From: an uncultured Latescibacterota bacterium
GTDB lineage: Bacteria > Latescibacterota > UBA2968 > UBA8231
NCBI GenBank assembly: GCA_958295495.1
Contig: OY282352.1
Coordinates: 5,030,049-5,094,048 of the forward strand
Reading direction: 5' to 3'
Length of the DNA stretch: 64,000 nt
A model generated the notes under the pieces. The model did not search any database. It was not told the origin of the DNA and was given only the letters and a program-made list of their open reading frames with translations. Position 1 is the stretch's first letter. Each line of letters starts with the position of its first letter. A program made the position numbers and the translations under genes. This document shows, one piece after another, positions 16,906-26,053 of the stretch.

Positions 16906-17370
16906 TCAGCCCGGGGGTGGGTTGCGCGTAAAAATATCGACGACCTCAGCCGCATCCACCGCTTGCAGCAAGCGGTGGCGCACTTCCTCTTGCTGCAAGC
17001 GCTGCGATAGGGCCGCCAGCAGTGCCATGTGCTGTTTTTGGTGTTTGCGGGGCGTGACCAACAGCGCGACGATGTGGACGGGCTGGCCATCGAGCGCGTC
17101 AAAGTCAATGCCGGCTTGGGAGAGGCCGATGGCCAAAAGCTGGCGCTGGATCCCATCCTCGTGGGCGTGGGGTATGGCCACGCCCTTGCCAATGCCTGTG
17201 GAGGCGTGTTGTTCGCGCCGAATCAAGGCCGCCAGCAAGTGCTTTTGGTCGGGCACAACCTCGTCTTGCCACAGCACGGTAGCTAATTCGCGGATGGCGT
17301 CGAAGTTGCGCTGCGCCGCGAGGTTTAGGACGACCTTATTCGGATCGAGTATGCGTTTTAATTTTTCCAT
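16906..17370 (-). CDS. PTS EIIA domain protein (PtsN-like)
   Basis: 154 residues from ATG 17370. The fold is that of EIIA of the fructose/mannitol/nitrogen class: MEKLKRILDPNKVVLNL start, phospho-acceptor His in GKGVAIPHAHEDGI, and the HIVALLVTPRKHQKQHM strand. No sugar-specific IIB/IIC genes are near, so a regulatory (PtsN-type) role, gated by phosphorylation, is more likely than transport. The start lies inside the 3' end of the XcyI-type endonuclease gene (13-nt overlap) and no good ribosome binding site is visible, so translation is probably coupled to that gene. It then runs 15 nt upstream of the AddB-like gene. The link between a PTS regulator and DNA-processing genes may be operon convenience. 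Confidence 0.85.
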   Translation of the reverse strand: MEKLKRILDPNKVVLNLAAQRNFDAIRELATVLWQDEVVPDQKHLLAALIRREQHASTGIGKGVAIPHAHEDGIQRQLLAIGLSQAGIDFDALDGQPVHIVALLVTPRKHQKQHMALLAALSQRLQQEEVRHRLLQAVDAAEVVDIFTRNPPPG

Positions 17371-18320
17371 GGAAGCAACCGCAGTTTGTGGTAGAACAAC
17401 TCTTCTGTAAACCTGTCCCACCCTTCCTTGGAATTGACCACGTCATACAGGTCGAAATCTACTATCTTCATTTCGTTCAGTTCTGCCCGCATGGCCTCCG
17501 TGACCACACCCAATATCGCAATGTTCTCCGTCCGGGCAGGCGTTTGATCAAAACTCTTCTTAATGGCCCCCAACCGCTCCAAGGCACCAGCCGGATCGAT
17601 TCCGCCCTTTATCTCAATGGTCACTTCTTGGGTCCAAACCTGTGTCTGTGGGTTGTATTTCTCAAACACAATATCAGGCTCAGACCCGTAGGCCATACGC
17701 ACGGTTTTTTCCGCGCCGAGTGCGAACCACTGGCCTTGTTGTTCGCAGGGAATCCCCATATCCGCAATCCACTGAGATAACTTATCTCGAACCGCCTGCT
17801 CGGCTTCTCGGCCGATGATGTTGCGCATCTTCCCGTCTTGGCTGATGCCGATGGTCGCCAAGATGTTGCGGTAGCCGTTTTCCAGCGTCCACGCATCTGT
17901 TCCTTCGATAATGGAAGAAATCACCGCGTTGTAGAGCCGCACAACTCGGCAGACGACCTCGACGCTCGGGGAGAGCCGTTTCCCTGCCCTTGGGTTTTCC
18001 CACGTGTCCACACTTGTCGCCAAGCTACTCACTCGCTTTAGGGACAAGGTCGCGATCCCCCGATAATACAATGAAGTTTCGGGATGTTGCCGCAGCATAT
18101 CTGGATGGGCAAAGACCATTCGCGGATCGACCTGTAACTGCTGAATGCCTGCCCATGCTTTATCGGAAATTGCGAGTTCTTCCAGCCCATATCCCTCGTA
18201 ATCCAACGCTCCCTCAAAACCCTCAATCAACGTGCGGACGCGCACGTCATCTCGGCGTTTGATGGCCTTCGACAAGATCAAGGCTCGGGCTTGGGCACCG
18301 CTAAGTTGTGCGTCACTCAT
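17358..18320 (-). CDS. XcyI-type type II restriction endonuclease
   Basis: 320 residues from ATG 18320, the start that overlaps the methyltransferase stop (ATGAGTGA); the 44 codons upstream are read inside that gene and are not protein-like. The sequence matches the XcyI family of restriction enzymes (XcyI cuts CCCGGG): conserved parts include YYRGIATLSLKRVS, TGxENGYRNILAT-like helix and the catalytic-looking TIEIKGGIDPAGALERLGA near residue 238, where Glu and Lys suit a PD-(D/E)XK-like core. The acidic partner is probably the Asp in SEPDIVFEK. Pairing with an SPPY methyltransferase completes a type II system. Target-site identity is inferred from family only. Confidence 0.85.
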   Translation of the reverse strand: MSDAQLSGAQARALILSKAIKRRDDVRVRTLIEGFEGALDYEGYGLEELAISDKAWAGIQQLQVDPRMVFAHPDMLRQHPETSLYYRGIATLSLKRVSSLATSVDTWENPRAGKRLSPSVEVVCRVVRLYNAVISSIIEGTDAWTLENGYRNILATIGISQDGKMRNIIGREAEQAVRDKLSQWIADMGIPCEQQGQWFALGAEKTVRMAYGSEPDIVFEKYNPQTQVWTQEVTIEIKGGIDPAGALERLGAIKKSFDQTPARTENIAILGVVTEAMRAELNEMKIVDFDLYDVVNSKEGWDRFTEELFYHKLRLLPWKN

Positions 18321-19725
18321 CGACCTTGACCCATTCGTACACGCATTTCCTGATCTCGCGCCGGCCGAAACGGCCCATCTGCTGGCTGGAGTTGCCCTTG
18401 CCCCGCTGCAACATCCATATCGCGGCGCAGCGAAAGCCGCACTGCTCGGCAAAATCCGACAAAATCAAATCGACCGGCACCTCTTCGCCGTGATAGCGCA
18501 CGTTGTCGTTGACCATGAACACGCGGCCCCCAGCGCGCACGACGCGGCCCAACTCATGTACGATGACGGCCATTTCCGTACAGTAGTTTTCCAGCAGGGT
18601 AATCACATTGCGATTGCTCAGCTCGGCGGCACAGTCGCGCAAGATGGTGAGGACCTCTTGCAAGGCCGCTTGCTGATCCACCATGCGAAAGACGCGCTCG
18701 AGGGCGGGCGCGTCCCCCCAAGCGGCGCACAGCCCGGCGCGCTTACAGCGATTTTCCACGGTTGCCGATAACAGGGCCTGCCGCAACGCCTTGATCTGGA
18801 CGTCGTCATAGCCCAGATAGACTAGCTCAAGGGCATAAGTCCGCGTGTAGTCGTAGCGATTGGCATAGGGGGGCGAGGTGACGACGCAATCGAATTGGCC
18901 GGTATCCAACTTTTGCAACTCGGTCAAACTGGAACCCGTGATGAACGTCGGGAGCGGGCCGGCATAGTGCTCTTTCAGCAGGGGAAAATCCTGCATCATC
19001 TGCTGGAGGCGCGTGGCAAGGGCCGTGGCAAACGACGGCAGCGGCCCCTTGTTCAGCTTGGTGGAAACGGTGCGACCCGAGCGAGGATCCCAGCGCAAGA
19101 ACTGGCCGTCCTTGCGGGTGTAGCTGACTTCTTCTAGCACACTCAAACAGGCTACGTTCAACATCGGCGCAAGGGCTGGTTCCGCCATCCGGGCGATGAA
19201 CTTGCGCGCATTTGCAATCTCGCGTCCCGTGCCAGCGGGAAAGGCCCCTTTTGTAATCGCAGCGTGTTTAAGCGCGTACTCGTCGGCGTGGTCGCCAGCG
19301 GCAATAGCGTCCAACAAGGCGTGAGCGGCAGCGCGGAACGCGGCGAGCGGTAGCCCATTGGCGGCATACGCTACGGCTTGCGCGGCCAAGGTGCCGAGCG
19401 GCAAAATTTCTATGCCCGTGGCCGGTATCCCCATGCTCATCGCCGTCAGCACCGTCGTCCCGGCCCCTGAAAACGGGTCCAACACCTGCGTTCCCTGCCC
19501 GCGTTCAATGAACTGGCGGACGAGTGCGGTGGAAAACCCCTCTTTGTACTTCAGCCAGCGGAACCCAACCGCCCCTTTGTTCCCTTGGTACGACACCAAC
19601 TTGCGGCTCAGTTGCGGATTGACTTGCAGCCGCCGCGCAAAGCGCCGCTGTAGGTCCGCCCGGGCTGAGCCGCTGTGGAGCGCACGCGGAGCGGGCGCGA
19701 CATCGTCATGGAATAAGGTCTGCAT
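18313..19725 (-). CDS. DNA methyltransferase of the XcyI-type R-M system
   Basis: 470 residues from ATG 19725 (a TTG two codons upstream is possible). AdoMet motif VLDPFSGAGTT is at about residue 83 and the catalytic TSPPYANRYDYTR at about 282; SPPY is typical of N4-cytosine enzymes, which fits protection of CCCGGG by the neighbouring XcyI-type endonuclease. C-terminal motif-X-like residues include RAGGRVFMVNDNVRYHGEE. Genes for methyltransferase and endonuclease overlap by 8 nt, so the endonuclease is made only after the methyltransferase, a usual safety arrangement. No controller (C) protein gene is visible upstream in the 120-bp gap before the DUF2723 gene. Confidence 0.88.
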   Translation of the reverse strand: MQTLFHDDVAPAPRALHSGSARADLQRRFARRLQVNPQLSRKLVSYQGNKGAVGFRWLKYKEGFSTALVRQFIERGQGTQVLDPFSGAGTTVLTAMSMGIPATGIEILPLGTLAAQAVAYAANGLPLAAFRAAAHALLDAIAAGDHADEYALKHAAITKGAFPAGTGREIANARKFIARMAEPALAPMLNVACLSVLEEVSYTRKDGQFLRWDPRSGRTVSTKLNKGPLPSFATALATRLQQMMQDFPLLKEHYAGPLPTFITGSSLTELQKLDTGQFDCVVTSPPYANRYDYTRTYALELVYLGYDDVQIKALRQALLSATVENRCKRAGLCAAWGDAPALERVFRMVDQQAALQEVLTILRDCAAELSNRNVITLLENYCTEMAVIVHELGRVVRAGGRVFMVNDNVRYHGEEVPVDLILSDFAEQCGFRCAAIWMLQRGKGNSSQQMGRFGRREIRKCVYEWVKVDE

Positions 19726-19844
19726 ACCCAATCGCCGCGTTAGGCCCCTCGTTATTCACAATACAAACACACCATTGGTTTGAGGAAAAAATCCTGCCGG
19801 CCCTGCCCCAATTGGCCAGAAAAAGGACGCACCATGCACCCAAG

Positions 19845-21689
19845 TCAAGGCGTTTTCTCTAGCTGATTTGCCTTTTCGAGCAGTTGTCGCGCCTCGTCAT
19901 AGTGCCCCTGTTCGCGCTCAATGCGCGCCATCAGGCGATAGGGCGTAGGCCGCCAAGGGTCAATGGCCGCCGCGGCCGCGGCGTGGTCCATAGCACGAGC
20001 CAACTCGCCGACTTCAAACAACTTAAGCGCCGCGTTAAAGCGCACGGTGCGCGAGTCGAAAGCAAGGGCCGCCGCCTGCTCGTACGCGGCCATGGCCCCG
20101 GCCCGATCCCCGGCCCACAGGCGCTCCTCGCCGGCCATAAAATAATAATTGCTCTGAATTTTTCGCACCCACGGATCGCGGAAAAAGCCCGCGGCCAACG
20201 CGTTGCCCATCTCGATCGGCGAGGCGGCCCCGGTGCTGTCGTCGGGTGCTTGCAGGCGATAGACCAAGCCCGCCGGCACAAACACCCATCCGGCAATCGG
20301 CGAGCGGCGCGGGACAAAATAAAAAAGGGGGCGTCCGCCCCGGGCCAAGGCCGCCTCGCGCCGCCAGCGCAGCCGCTCCCGCCTCACCGTCGGCAGCGCG
20401 TGCTCGCTCCAGTCGAGCACATCCGTCCCCCGCCCCATGCGGTTGTACAGGGTCACGTCCGGGCGCAAGCCCTCTATCCGCAACAGGTAGTCGAGCACAA
20501 AGGCCGCATCGTCTCCCTCGGTAATCAGGATCGCGCCCTCTGGCAAATCAGCGAGAATGTCGCGGCCATAGCGGTCGGCGACCCAATTTTTGCTGCGGTC
20601 GGATTCTTCGTAGTGCGCGGTCAACACCAAGGCGACGACGAGCGCGGCGAGCGGCACTGAGACAGCCAGCCGCACCCGGCCAGCCAACGCGTCCAACCCC
20701 AAGCCCAACCACACCGCCAAGCCCACTATGCTGAGCAGGTAAAATACCGGCAGGCCATTGGGGTCGCGGTGGTAGTTGAGCGCGGCAATCAAATTGCAGG
20801 CGATCGCCCCCCCAGCCAAGACAAATGCACTGCGATTGCGACGCCAAGCCGCCCATCCGCCGTAGGCGACCAACGGCAGCAACGCGGGGTGGAACTCGCC
20901 CGCTGCCTGCGCCAGCCAGCGCTGGGCGTTGAGCAGCATGCCCTCTAAGGGCAACGAAAAAAACGACGAGCGATAGAGCGCGCCGCTCAAATGCTGCCAC
21001 AGGGCTGTTAGGTCGCCGAGCGGCCCCCAGTGAAACCCCGCGCCCCGGCCATTGCGCAGCGGCAGGTATGCTACCAAGCTGTACCCCCCCAGCGCAGCGA
21101 GCATCCCCTGCGCCAGCAACCGGGGCCACCGCCAAAGCGCGGGCCAGCGCCAAGCCAAGACCGCGACCACGCCCGGCCACACCAGCACCTGCATCAAGTG
21201 GGCCGTGAGCCCCAAGCCCATGAGCCAGCCCAAGAGGAGTACTTGGCGTGGCTCCTTGCGCTCACACGCTCTAAGGGCTTGGGCCAGCACCAAGACCACC
21301 ATCAGCAAGGCCAAGCCATAGACTTCGGCGATGACGGCTTGGGACCAAAAGGTGCGCGAAAACGCCAGCGCCAAGGCCGCGACCAAGGCCACCACCGGCC
21401 GCACCCCGCGCCCGTAGAGCACGGCCGCCAAGGCCCCGCAACAGGCCGCGGCAAACAGGGCCGACGCAGCATTGATCGCCACGGCCGGGCTGACCCACGG
21501 CAGCACCAGCGCGAGCAAGCGGCTACTGAGGCAGAACAGGGGATATCCGGTCGGATGCGCCGTCCCCAACCTGTAGGCCGCGCCGATCAGCTCGCCGCTC
21601 CCCTCTACGTACACGGTCGGGCACAGCGTCATTCCATAGACCGCGAGCGCGGCAACCCCTGCGGCCAGCCCGATGATCCCGGCCCTCAC
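19845..21689 (-). CDS. DUF2723 multi-spanning membrane protein with C-terminal TPR
   Basis: 614 residues from GTG 21689, overlapping the YfhO stop (GTGA). The N-terminal half is a DUF2723 membrane domain: TLCPTVYVEGSGELIGAAYR followed by LGTAHPTGYPLF, where the acidic residue in the first loop recalls the catalytic Asp/Glu of GT-C glycosyltransferases. About ten membrane segments follow. The soluble tail (about 500-614) holds two or three TPR-like helical pairs (LWAGDRAGAMAAYEQAAAL; GHYDEARQLLEKANQ). DUF2723 proteins are presumed lipid-linked-sugar glycosyltransferases acting on the outer face of the inner membrane. The operon with YfhO and an SGNH esterase suggests cell-surface glycan assembly and decoration. 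Confidence 0.88.
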   Translation of the reverse strand: MRAGIIGLAAGVAALAVYGMTLCPTVYVEGSGELIGAAYRLGTAHPTGYPLFCLSSRLLALVLPWVSPAVAINAASALFAAACCGALAAVLYGRGVRPVVALVAALALAFSRTFWSQAVIAEVYGLALLMVVLVLAQALRACERKEPRQVLLLGWLMGLGLTAHLMQVLVWPGVVAVLAWRWPALWRWPRLLAQGMLAALGGYSLVAYLPLRNGRGAGFHWGPLGDLTALWQHLSGALYRSSFFSLPLEGMLLNAQRWLAQAAGEFHPALLPLVAYGGWAAWRRNRSAFVLAGGAIACNLIAALNYHRDPNGLPVFYLLSIVGLAVWLGLGLDALAGRVRLAVSVPLAALVVALVLTAHYEESDRSKNWVADRYGRDILADLPEGAILITEGDDAAFVLDYLLRIEGLRPDVTLYNRMGRGTDVLDWSEHALPTVRRERLRWRREAALARGGRPLFYFVPRRSPIAGWVFVPAGLVYRLQAPDDSTGAASPIEMGNALAAGFFRDPWVRKIQSNYYFMAGEERLWAGDRAGAMAAYEQAAALAFDSRTVRFNAALKLFEVGELARAMDHAAAAAAIDPWRPTPYRLMARIEREQGHYDEARQLLEKANQLEKTP

Positions 21690-24049
21690 GACCCCAACCC
21701 CAGCCGCAGGCGTTCAAGCCACCCGCTCCACAAAGGCCCCTGCGTAGCTATTCCGTGCAGCACGACGACCAAGCCCCCCAACATGGCCCGGACCTTCCAC
21801 CGCGCCCCGGCGTCCGCTGGCATATCCGCCACCGGCGGCAAGACCAGCCGCCGACCGCCCCAAGCCAGCCCCAGCCAAAGCGCGACCGCGGCCACGCTGA
21901 CCAGCAAGCCATAGCGGAAGCTATTCGGCTCGTACGAAAAGACGACCTCGCGTCCCCCAGTCGGGACCACTACGGCGCGGAATACGTGATTGGCGCGAAG
22001 GATCGGGTGCTCGACCCCATCGACAAAGGCCCGCCAGCCCGGGTAGTAGGTATCGCTCAAGACCAAAATTCCCCCGGCCGAGTCGGCGAGAGCCACGGCG
22101 ACTTCTTCGTCCTCGTAGCGGACGATCCGCGCCGCGCCGCCCGGCCCAATTGAGGCGGCCGGCACTTTTTCCAAGACGACCTCGCGCCGCATGGGAAACC
22201 CGCGGGCCATATAACTCAGCCCGGCCCGCGAACTAGTGGCGAGGTGGAATTGGCCCACCACGTACGCGCGCGGCAAGGCCGCGGGCAGGCCCTGCACCTC
22301 GATGTCCCCGCTGCGGCGGTAGCGCACCGCGTACTCCACGCCGGCCAAGGCGGCAAATGCCGGATAGCCGCGGGCGAATTCCCCGTGGCGATACAGGTGC
22401 AGCGGGCTCCATCCCGGCAGCGCGTTGGCCACTCCGTATAGCCCCCCTGAATACATCCGCAAGGTCTCGTTATAACGCCGATAGGACGCCAAGTCGTAGG
22501 CCCATCCTCCGTGCCAGTCAAAGGGCGAATTCCGCTCGTTGACCAAGCTGACGATCCGCGGCGGCGCAACGGTCGCGTGGTCGGCCAAAATCTCGCGGGC
22601 CGTCGCCGGGGTCTCGGTGTACGCGGCTGGCTCTATGGTGCCGTTAAAATCCGCACCAAAGCTGTACAGCTCGGCGAAAATGACCACGGGCGCAGCCCAC
22701 GCCGCGGCCCGCCGCGCCCGTCGGCCGAGCAGCCACGCGCCGATGGCCAACGCCCCTACGAGCCGCAGGCCGTCGCCGCGCAAGTGGTGGATGTAGCGCG
22801 TTGGTTCTGAGCCATCGGCAAAGAGCGCGACTCCGCTGGCCCACAGCAGGCCCACACTGGCCGCGCCGAGGATTGCGGCCAACAGCCAGCCATTTGCGGG
22901 CCGAGGCCGCTGGCAGCGCAACACTTGGTCGAGGCCGAGGCCGCACAGCACGGAGGCCCCCACGGCAAACCACAACAAAAAGCGCGTTGGGATGCGCAAC
23001 AGGCTAAACCCCGGAATTTCATAAAAAAAGGAAAAGATGGCCGTGTATTTGCCCAGCGCGAGCACCAACCCGGCAAGGGCGAGCACGGCGAAAAAACCGA
23101 CTTGACCGTCCCGCCGCTCGCGCAGGGCCGCCCAAGCCAAGCACAGGGGCACCGCGCCGACGTAGGCGCAGAGCTGGATGAAGAAGCCCACCTCCCGGCT
23201 CCCGTAGGTGCCGTGCGCCGAATTGCCGAAGAAGTTGGGCCACAACAAGGTAGCTAGCCGCTCGGGCGGCAGCGACATCGCGACAAAACTGGCCCACGAC
23301 AAGCCGACCCCGCGATTGGATAGCTGCACTAATTCGGCAGTAGGTCCGAGCTGGACAGCGGCTAGGGCTGCTCCCAGCGCGAGTGCGCCGGCCAGCGTCG
23401 GCCACGCGATCCATCCCACGCCCTGAACCCAGCTCCGATAAAGCCAGTAGCCGGCGACTGCGACTGCGCCGTATAGGGCAGCTTGGGGATGGCCAGCCAG
23501 CAGTTGCAGGCAAATCACCAGCGCAAAGAGCAGCACGTAAAAAAAGTGCCCCCGGCTCAGGATGCGATCGACGAGCCAAAACAGCAGCGGCAACCAAGCG
23601 CATACGTCGATGAAGTTGGGCGACATAGCCCGCACGACCATGTATCCGCTCAGGGCGTAGCAAAGCCCGGCACACAGCGCGGCCGGTCGCACTGCGCCAA
23701 AAGCGCGCACGAGTGCGTACATGCCCGCGCCGGCCAACCACAGGTGCAAGACAATGTTCCAATTCAGCGCGGCCCACGTGGGCAAAAGCAACGCCAAAAT
23801 CACATTGGGCGGATACAGCGGCCCGGCTTGGCCTTCGGCAAACAGGGGAAAGCCGCAGTTGATGGCCGCATTCCACAGCGGCAATTGGCCCTCGCCGAGG
23901 GCGCGGGCGAAAAAGTCGCGGAACGGGTGGTTTTGCACCATCACGTCCTGCACGAAAAACGCCCCCTCTAGCGCAGTAGCCGGCCAGAAGAAAATGGCGA
24001 CTGCGGCCCCGAGCAGCCCCACCGCACCCAGCTCCTTGCGCCACTCCAC
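21686..24049 (-). CDS. YfhO-like membrane protein
   Basis: 787 residues with about 12 membrane helices in the first 500 and one near the C-terminus. The start carries the YfhO-type signature: FFVQDVMVQNHPFRDFFARA, then LPLWNAAINCGFPLFAEGQ and GPLYPPNVILALLLP. The lumenal C-terminal part (about 510-720) is beta-rich, with GWRAFVDGVEHPILRANHVF near residue 700 as in the family. YfhO proteins are GT-C-like enzymes; Bacillus YfhO is needed for glycosylation of lipoteichoic acid. It lies 3 nt after the SGNH gene stop and overlaps DUF2723, giving a tight three-gene operon. Confidence 0.88.
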   Translation of the reverse strand: MEWRKELGAVGLLGAAVAIFFWPATALEGAFFVQDVMVQNHPFRDFFARALGEGQLPLWNAAINCGFPLFAEGQAGPLYPPNVILALLLPTWAALNWNIVLHLWLAGAGMYALVRAFGAVRPAALCAGLCYALSGYMVVRAMSPNFIDVCAWLPLLFWLVDRILSRGHFFYVLLFALVICLQLLAGHPQAALYGAVAVAGYWLYRSWVQGVGWIAWPTLAGALALGAALAAVQLGPTAELVQLSNRGVGLSWASFVAMSLPPERLATLLWPNFFGNSAHGTYGSREVGFFIQLCAYVGAVPLCLAWAALRERRDGQVGFFAVLALAGLVLALGKYTAIFSFFYEIPGFSLLRIPTRFLLWFAVGASVLCGLGLDQVLRCQRPRPANGWLLAAILGAASVGLLWASGVALFADGSEPTRYIHHLRGDGLRLVGALAIGAWLLGRRARRAAAWAAPVVIFAELYSFGADFNGTIEPAAYTETPATAREILADHATVAPPRIVSLVNERNSPFDWHGGWAYDLASYRRYNETLRMYSGGLYGVANALPGWSPLHLYRHGEFARGYPAFAALAGVEYAVRYRRSGDIEVQGLPAALPRAYVVGQFHLATSSRAGLSYMARGFPMRREVVLEKVPAASIGPGGAARIVRYEDEEVAVALADSAGGILVLSDTYYPGWRAFVDGVEHPILRANHVFRAVVVPTGGREVVFSYEPNSFRYGLLVSVAAVALWLGLAWGGRRLVLPPVADMPADAGARWKVRAMLGGLVVVLHGIATQGPLWSGWLERLRLGLGS

Positions 24050-24052
24050 GGG

Positions 24053-25186
24053 CTAGGGCCTCCGCAGATGCGCGCAGAGCCGCTCGGCTGCCAAGGCGTG
24101 GCCGGCCGCGTTCCAGTGACTATCGCGCCAATACAAGGTTTGGCTCTGGGCCTTTTCCCTGAACTCGTCGAGCAAGTCGATCAGCACAAATCCGTGCTGC
24201 TCGGCAAAGCCGGCGAGCTTGGCATTGGGCTTGCGCAGGTCGAATTCGCCGATCAGGCCGTACAGCGCGCGCTTGGCGCGCCAGTTGTCCTCTTCTACTT
24301 GGACGATCGACGGCACGTACGCGACAATCAGGCGCGCGCCGTGCCGCTCGACGCTGCGCTTAAAGGCCGCGAGGATGCGGCCCGTCAGGTCCCAAGCCGG
24401 GGCAAAGCGCGCGGCCGCGCTGTACAGGCCTGCGTAAAAATCCTGCTGCTGCCCGCGCGGCACCTCCGGCTGCCACGCCTTTTGCACCAGCCGGTACAAG
24501 TGCCAGTGCTGCGAGAAATAGCGCTGCAACCGCGCCGCGAGGGGCAATGAGTCTGCGGGCTGTCGCCAAAAGCCCGATTCCTGTACCGGGACGCCCGCGA
24601 GCGCGAGTTGCCCGTTGCCCCGCACCCGGAAGTAGGGCTTGAAGCCCCGCTCGGCCCCAATGCCCCGGCGAGAAGCATTGTTCCACAGGTCGTTGCCGTA
24701 AAAAAAGAGCACCACCTCGTCGGCCCCAAAGCGCGGCCCCTGTTGCTCGAAAAACAGCAGCGCTTGGTCAGTGCCGTAGCCTGCCACCCCGAAGTTGGCC
24801 ACCTCCGTCGCGGCTCCCTCCCGCTGGAGACAGGCTTCGAGTTGACGGCTGACCGCGGCCTCTATGGGGACGCCCCACCCTTCGACAAATGAGTCGCCGA
24901 ACAGGGCCACGCGGCGGACGCCAGCGGCCTTTTCTGCCGCGAACTCGCGGTCGCGCAACCCGGTGCTATTGATCCGCATTTCCACGTCGAATTCCGGGGT
25001 GACCAAGTCGCCGACGCGGTCCGGGATGTGGCTCCAACCCAGCTCGGGGTCGTAGCGCCAGACCGGGGGCCGACGGTAGAGCTGTGGGTGCAGGAAGCTC
25101 AACGCCAGCTCGCACAGCGCGATCCCGAGGACTAAGCTGACCACTGCGAGGGCGATCTTGGGCGCGTAGCGCATGCTCCGTTTCAT
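24053..25186 (-). CDS. Membrane-anchored SGNH/GDSL hydrolase
   Basis: 377 residues counted from ATG 25186; a GTG at 25222 and an ATG at 25174 are alternatives and no strong ribosome binding site decides. A single N-terminal membrane segment (about 8-28) puts the enzyme in the periplasm. Catalytic blocks are FGDSFVEGWG (Ser about residue 97), the Gly block GVAGYGTDQ, the Asn block FFYGNDLWNN, and DSHWNAAGH (Asp/His about 357). SGNH proteins of this shape add or remove acyl groups on polysaccharides. As first gene of the operon with YfhO and DUF2723 it probably tailors the same glycan. Confidence 0.87.
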   Translation of the reverse strand: MKRSMRYAPKIALAVVSLVLGIALCELALSFLHPQLYRRPPVWRYDPELGWSHIPDRVGDLVTPEFDVEMRINSTGLRDREFAAEKAAGVRRVALFGDSFVEGWGVPIEAAVSRQLEACLQREGAATEVANFGVAGYGTDQALLFFEQQGPRFGADEVVLFFYGNDLWNNASRRGIGAERGFKPYFRVRGNGQLALAGVPVQESGFWRQPADSLPLAARLQRYFSQHWHLYRLVQKAWQPEVPRGQQQDFYAGLYSAAARFAPAWDLTGRILAAFKRSVERHGARLIVAYVPSIVQVEEDNWRAKRALYGLIGEFDLRKPNAKLAGFAEQHGFVLIDLLDEFREKAQSQTLYWRDSHWNAAGHALAAERLCAHLRRP

Positions 25187-25525
25187 CCGTTCGATTTCAC
25201 TGCGACCTCTCAAAATCCGCACAACAGCGATTTTCTGTCAACCGCGAGAGGTGCGGAGCGCGGGTCGTCGGCTAACTTTGTCATTTTATCAAAAAATCAT
25301 CCTTTCTATTATATAGACAACATCGGCAATCCCCCCTGCCCTCAACCCATGCACCATATCCTCGTCACCTAAGTAGGACCACCCACCTATCTTGCCCCGA
25401 TCTGGCCGATAGGGTACTTTTTTGCCATCTCTGAAACACGCCGCCGCCCACGAGTTTTCGCGCTTTGTCGCCTGACCACGGCTGGTTCGCCCCCGGCCGC
25501 GGCATCAGAAAACGGAGGACGCACC
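25187..25525. other. Divergent intergenic region, SGNH operon / TIR gene
   Basis: About 300 bp without a gene. An AT-rich block at 25276-25325 (with TATTATATAGAC) is the only plausible promoter area; no clear -35/-10 pair, repeat or RNA motif could be assigned. Confidence 0.3.
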
Positions 25526-26002
25526 ATGAATAGCAGTCCTGCCTTTATTTCGTACGCCCACGAACCGGAAAGCCGAGCCGTCGCCCGCGCCCTCGCTACG
25601 CGCCTCCGGCGGGATGGGGTTCCCGTGTGGCTCGACGAGTGGGAATTGCAACCCGGCGAGGAATGGCAGTCGAAAGTTAAGGCTGTTCTCGAGGAGTCCA
25701 AAACCATTTTGGCCATTGTTTCCAAATCGTCGCTTGAGCCAGAATGGCTCCAAAGCGAACTAAAAGACGCACTCGCACAAAATAAAGTTGTAATTCCAGT
25801 ACTGAACGAGAAAGTTGGTTTCAGTGATATTCCCGAATGCCTGAAGGATCGCCAAGCCGTAGCCCCATTGGACGACGACTATGCCTACCAACAGCTTCTA
25901 AAAGCACTGGGGGGGGCCGATCCAGCCCCCGACGATGGCGACGATATCGACAGTCTGTCCTTTTTGCAGCGCCTATTAAAATACGCCGCCAATGCTGCTT
26001 GA
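25526..26002 (+). CDS. Stand-alone TIR-domain protein
   Basis: 158 residues; ATG preceded by GGAGG at 7 nt. Residues 5-125 form a TIR domain: AFISYAHEPESRAVARAL at the start, VPVWLDEWELQPGEEW (the conserved DE.EL.PG box), ILAIVSKSSLEPEWLQSEL with the Glu expected for NAD-cleaving TIR proteins (SEL, about residue 79), and KVVIPVLN. The tail (DSLSFLQRLLKYAANAA) is a short amphipathic helix. Bacterial TIR proteins act as NAD+ hydrolases in anti-phage defence (Thoeris, CBASS, pAgo systems), but no partner gene of these kinds is adjacent, so its role is open. The next gene, 52 nt away, is a sugar epimerase. Confidence 0.85.
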   Translation: MNSSPAFISYAHEPESRAVARALATRLRRDGVPVWLDEWELQPGEEWQSKVKAVLEESKTILAIVSKSSLEPEWLQSELKDALAQNKVVIPVLNEKVGFSDIPECLKDRQAVAPLDDDYAYQQLLKALGGADPAPDDGDDIDSLSFLQRLLKYAANAA

Positions 26003-26053
26003 GCCTCTCTTCAATTTGTTCACTCTAAATTTCGGTTGTGGCCTCTTCGGCTC

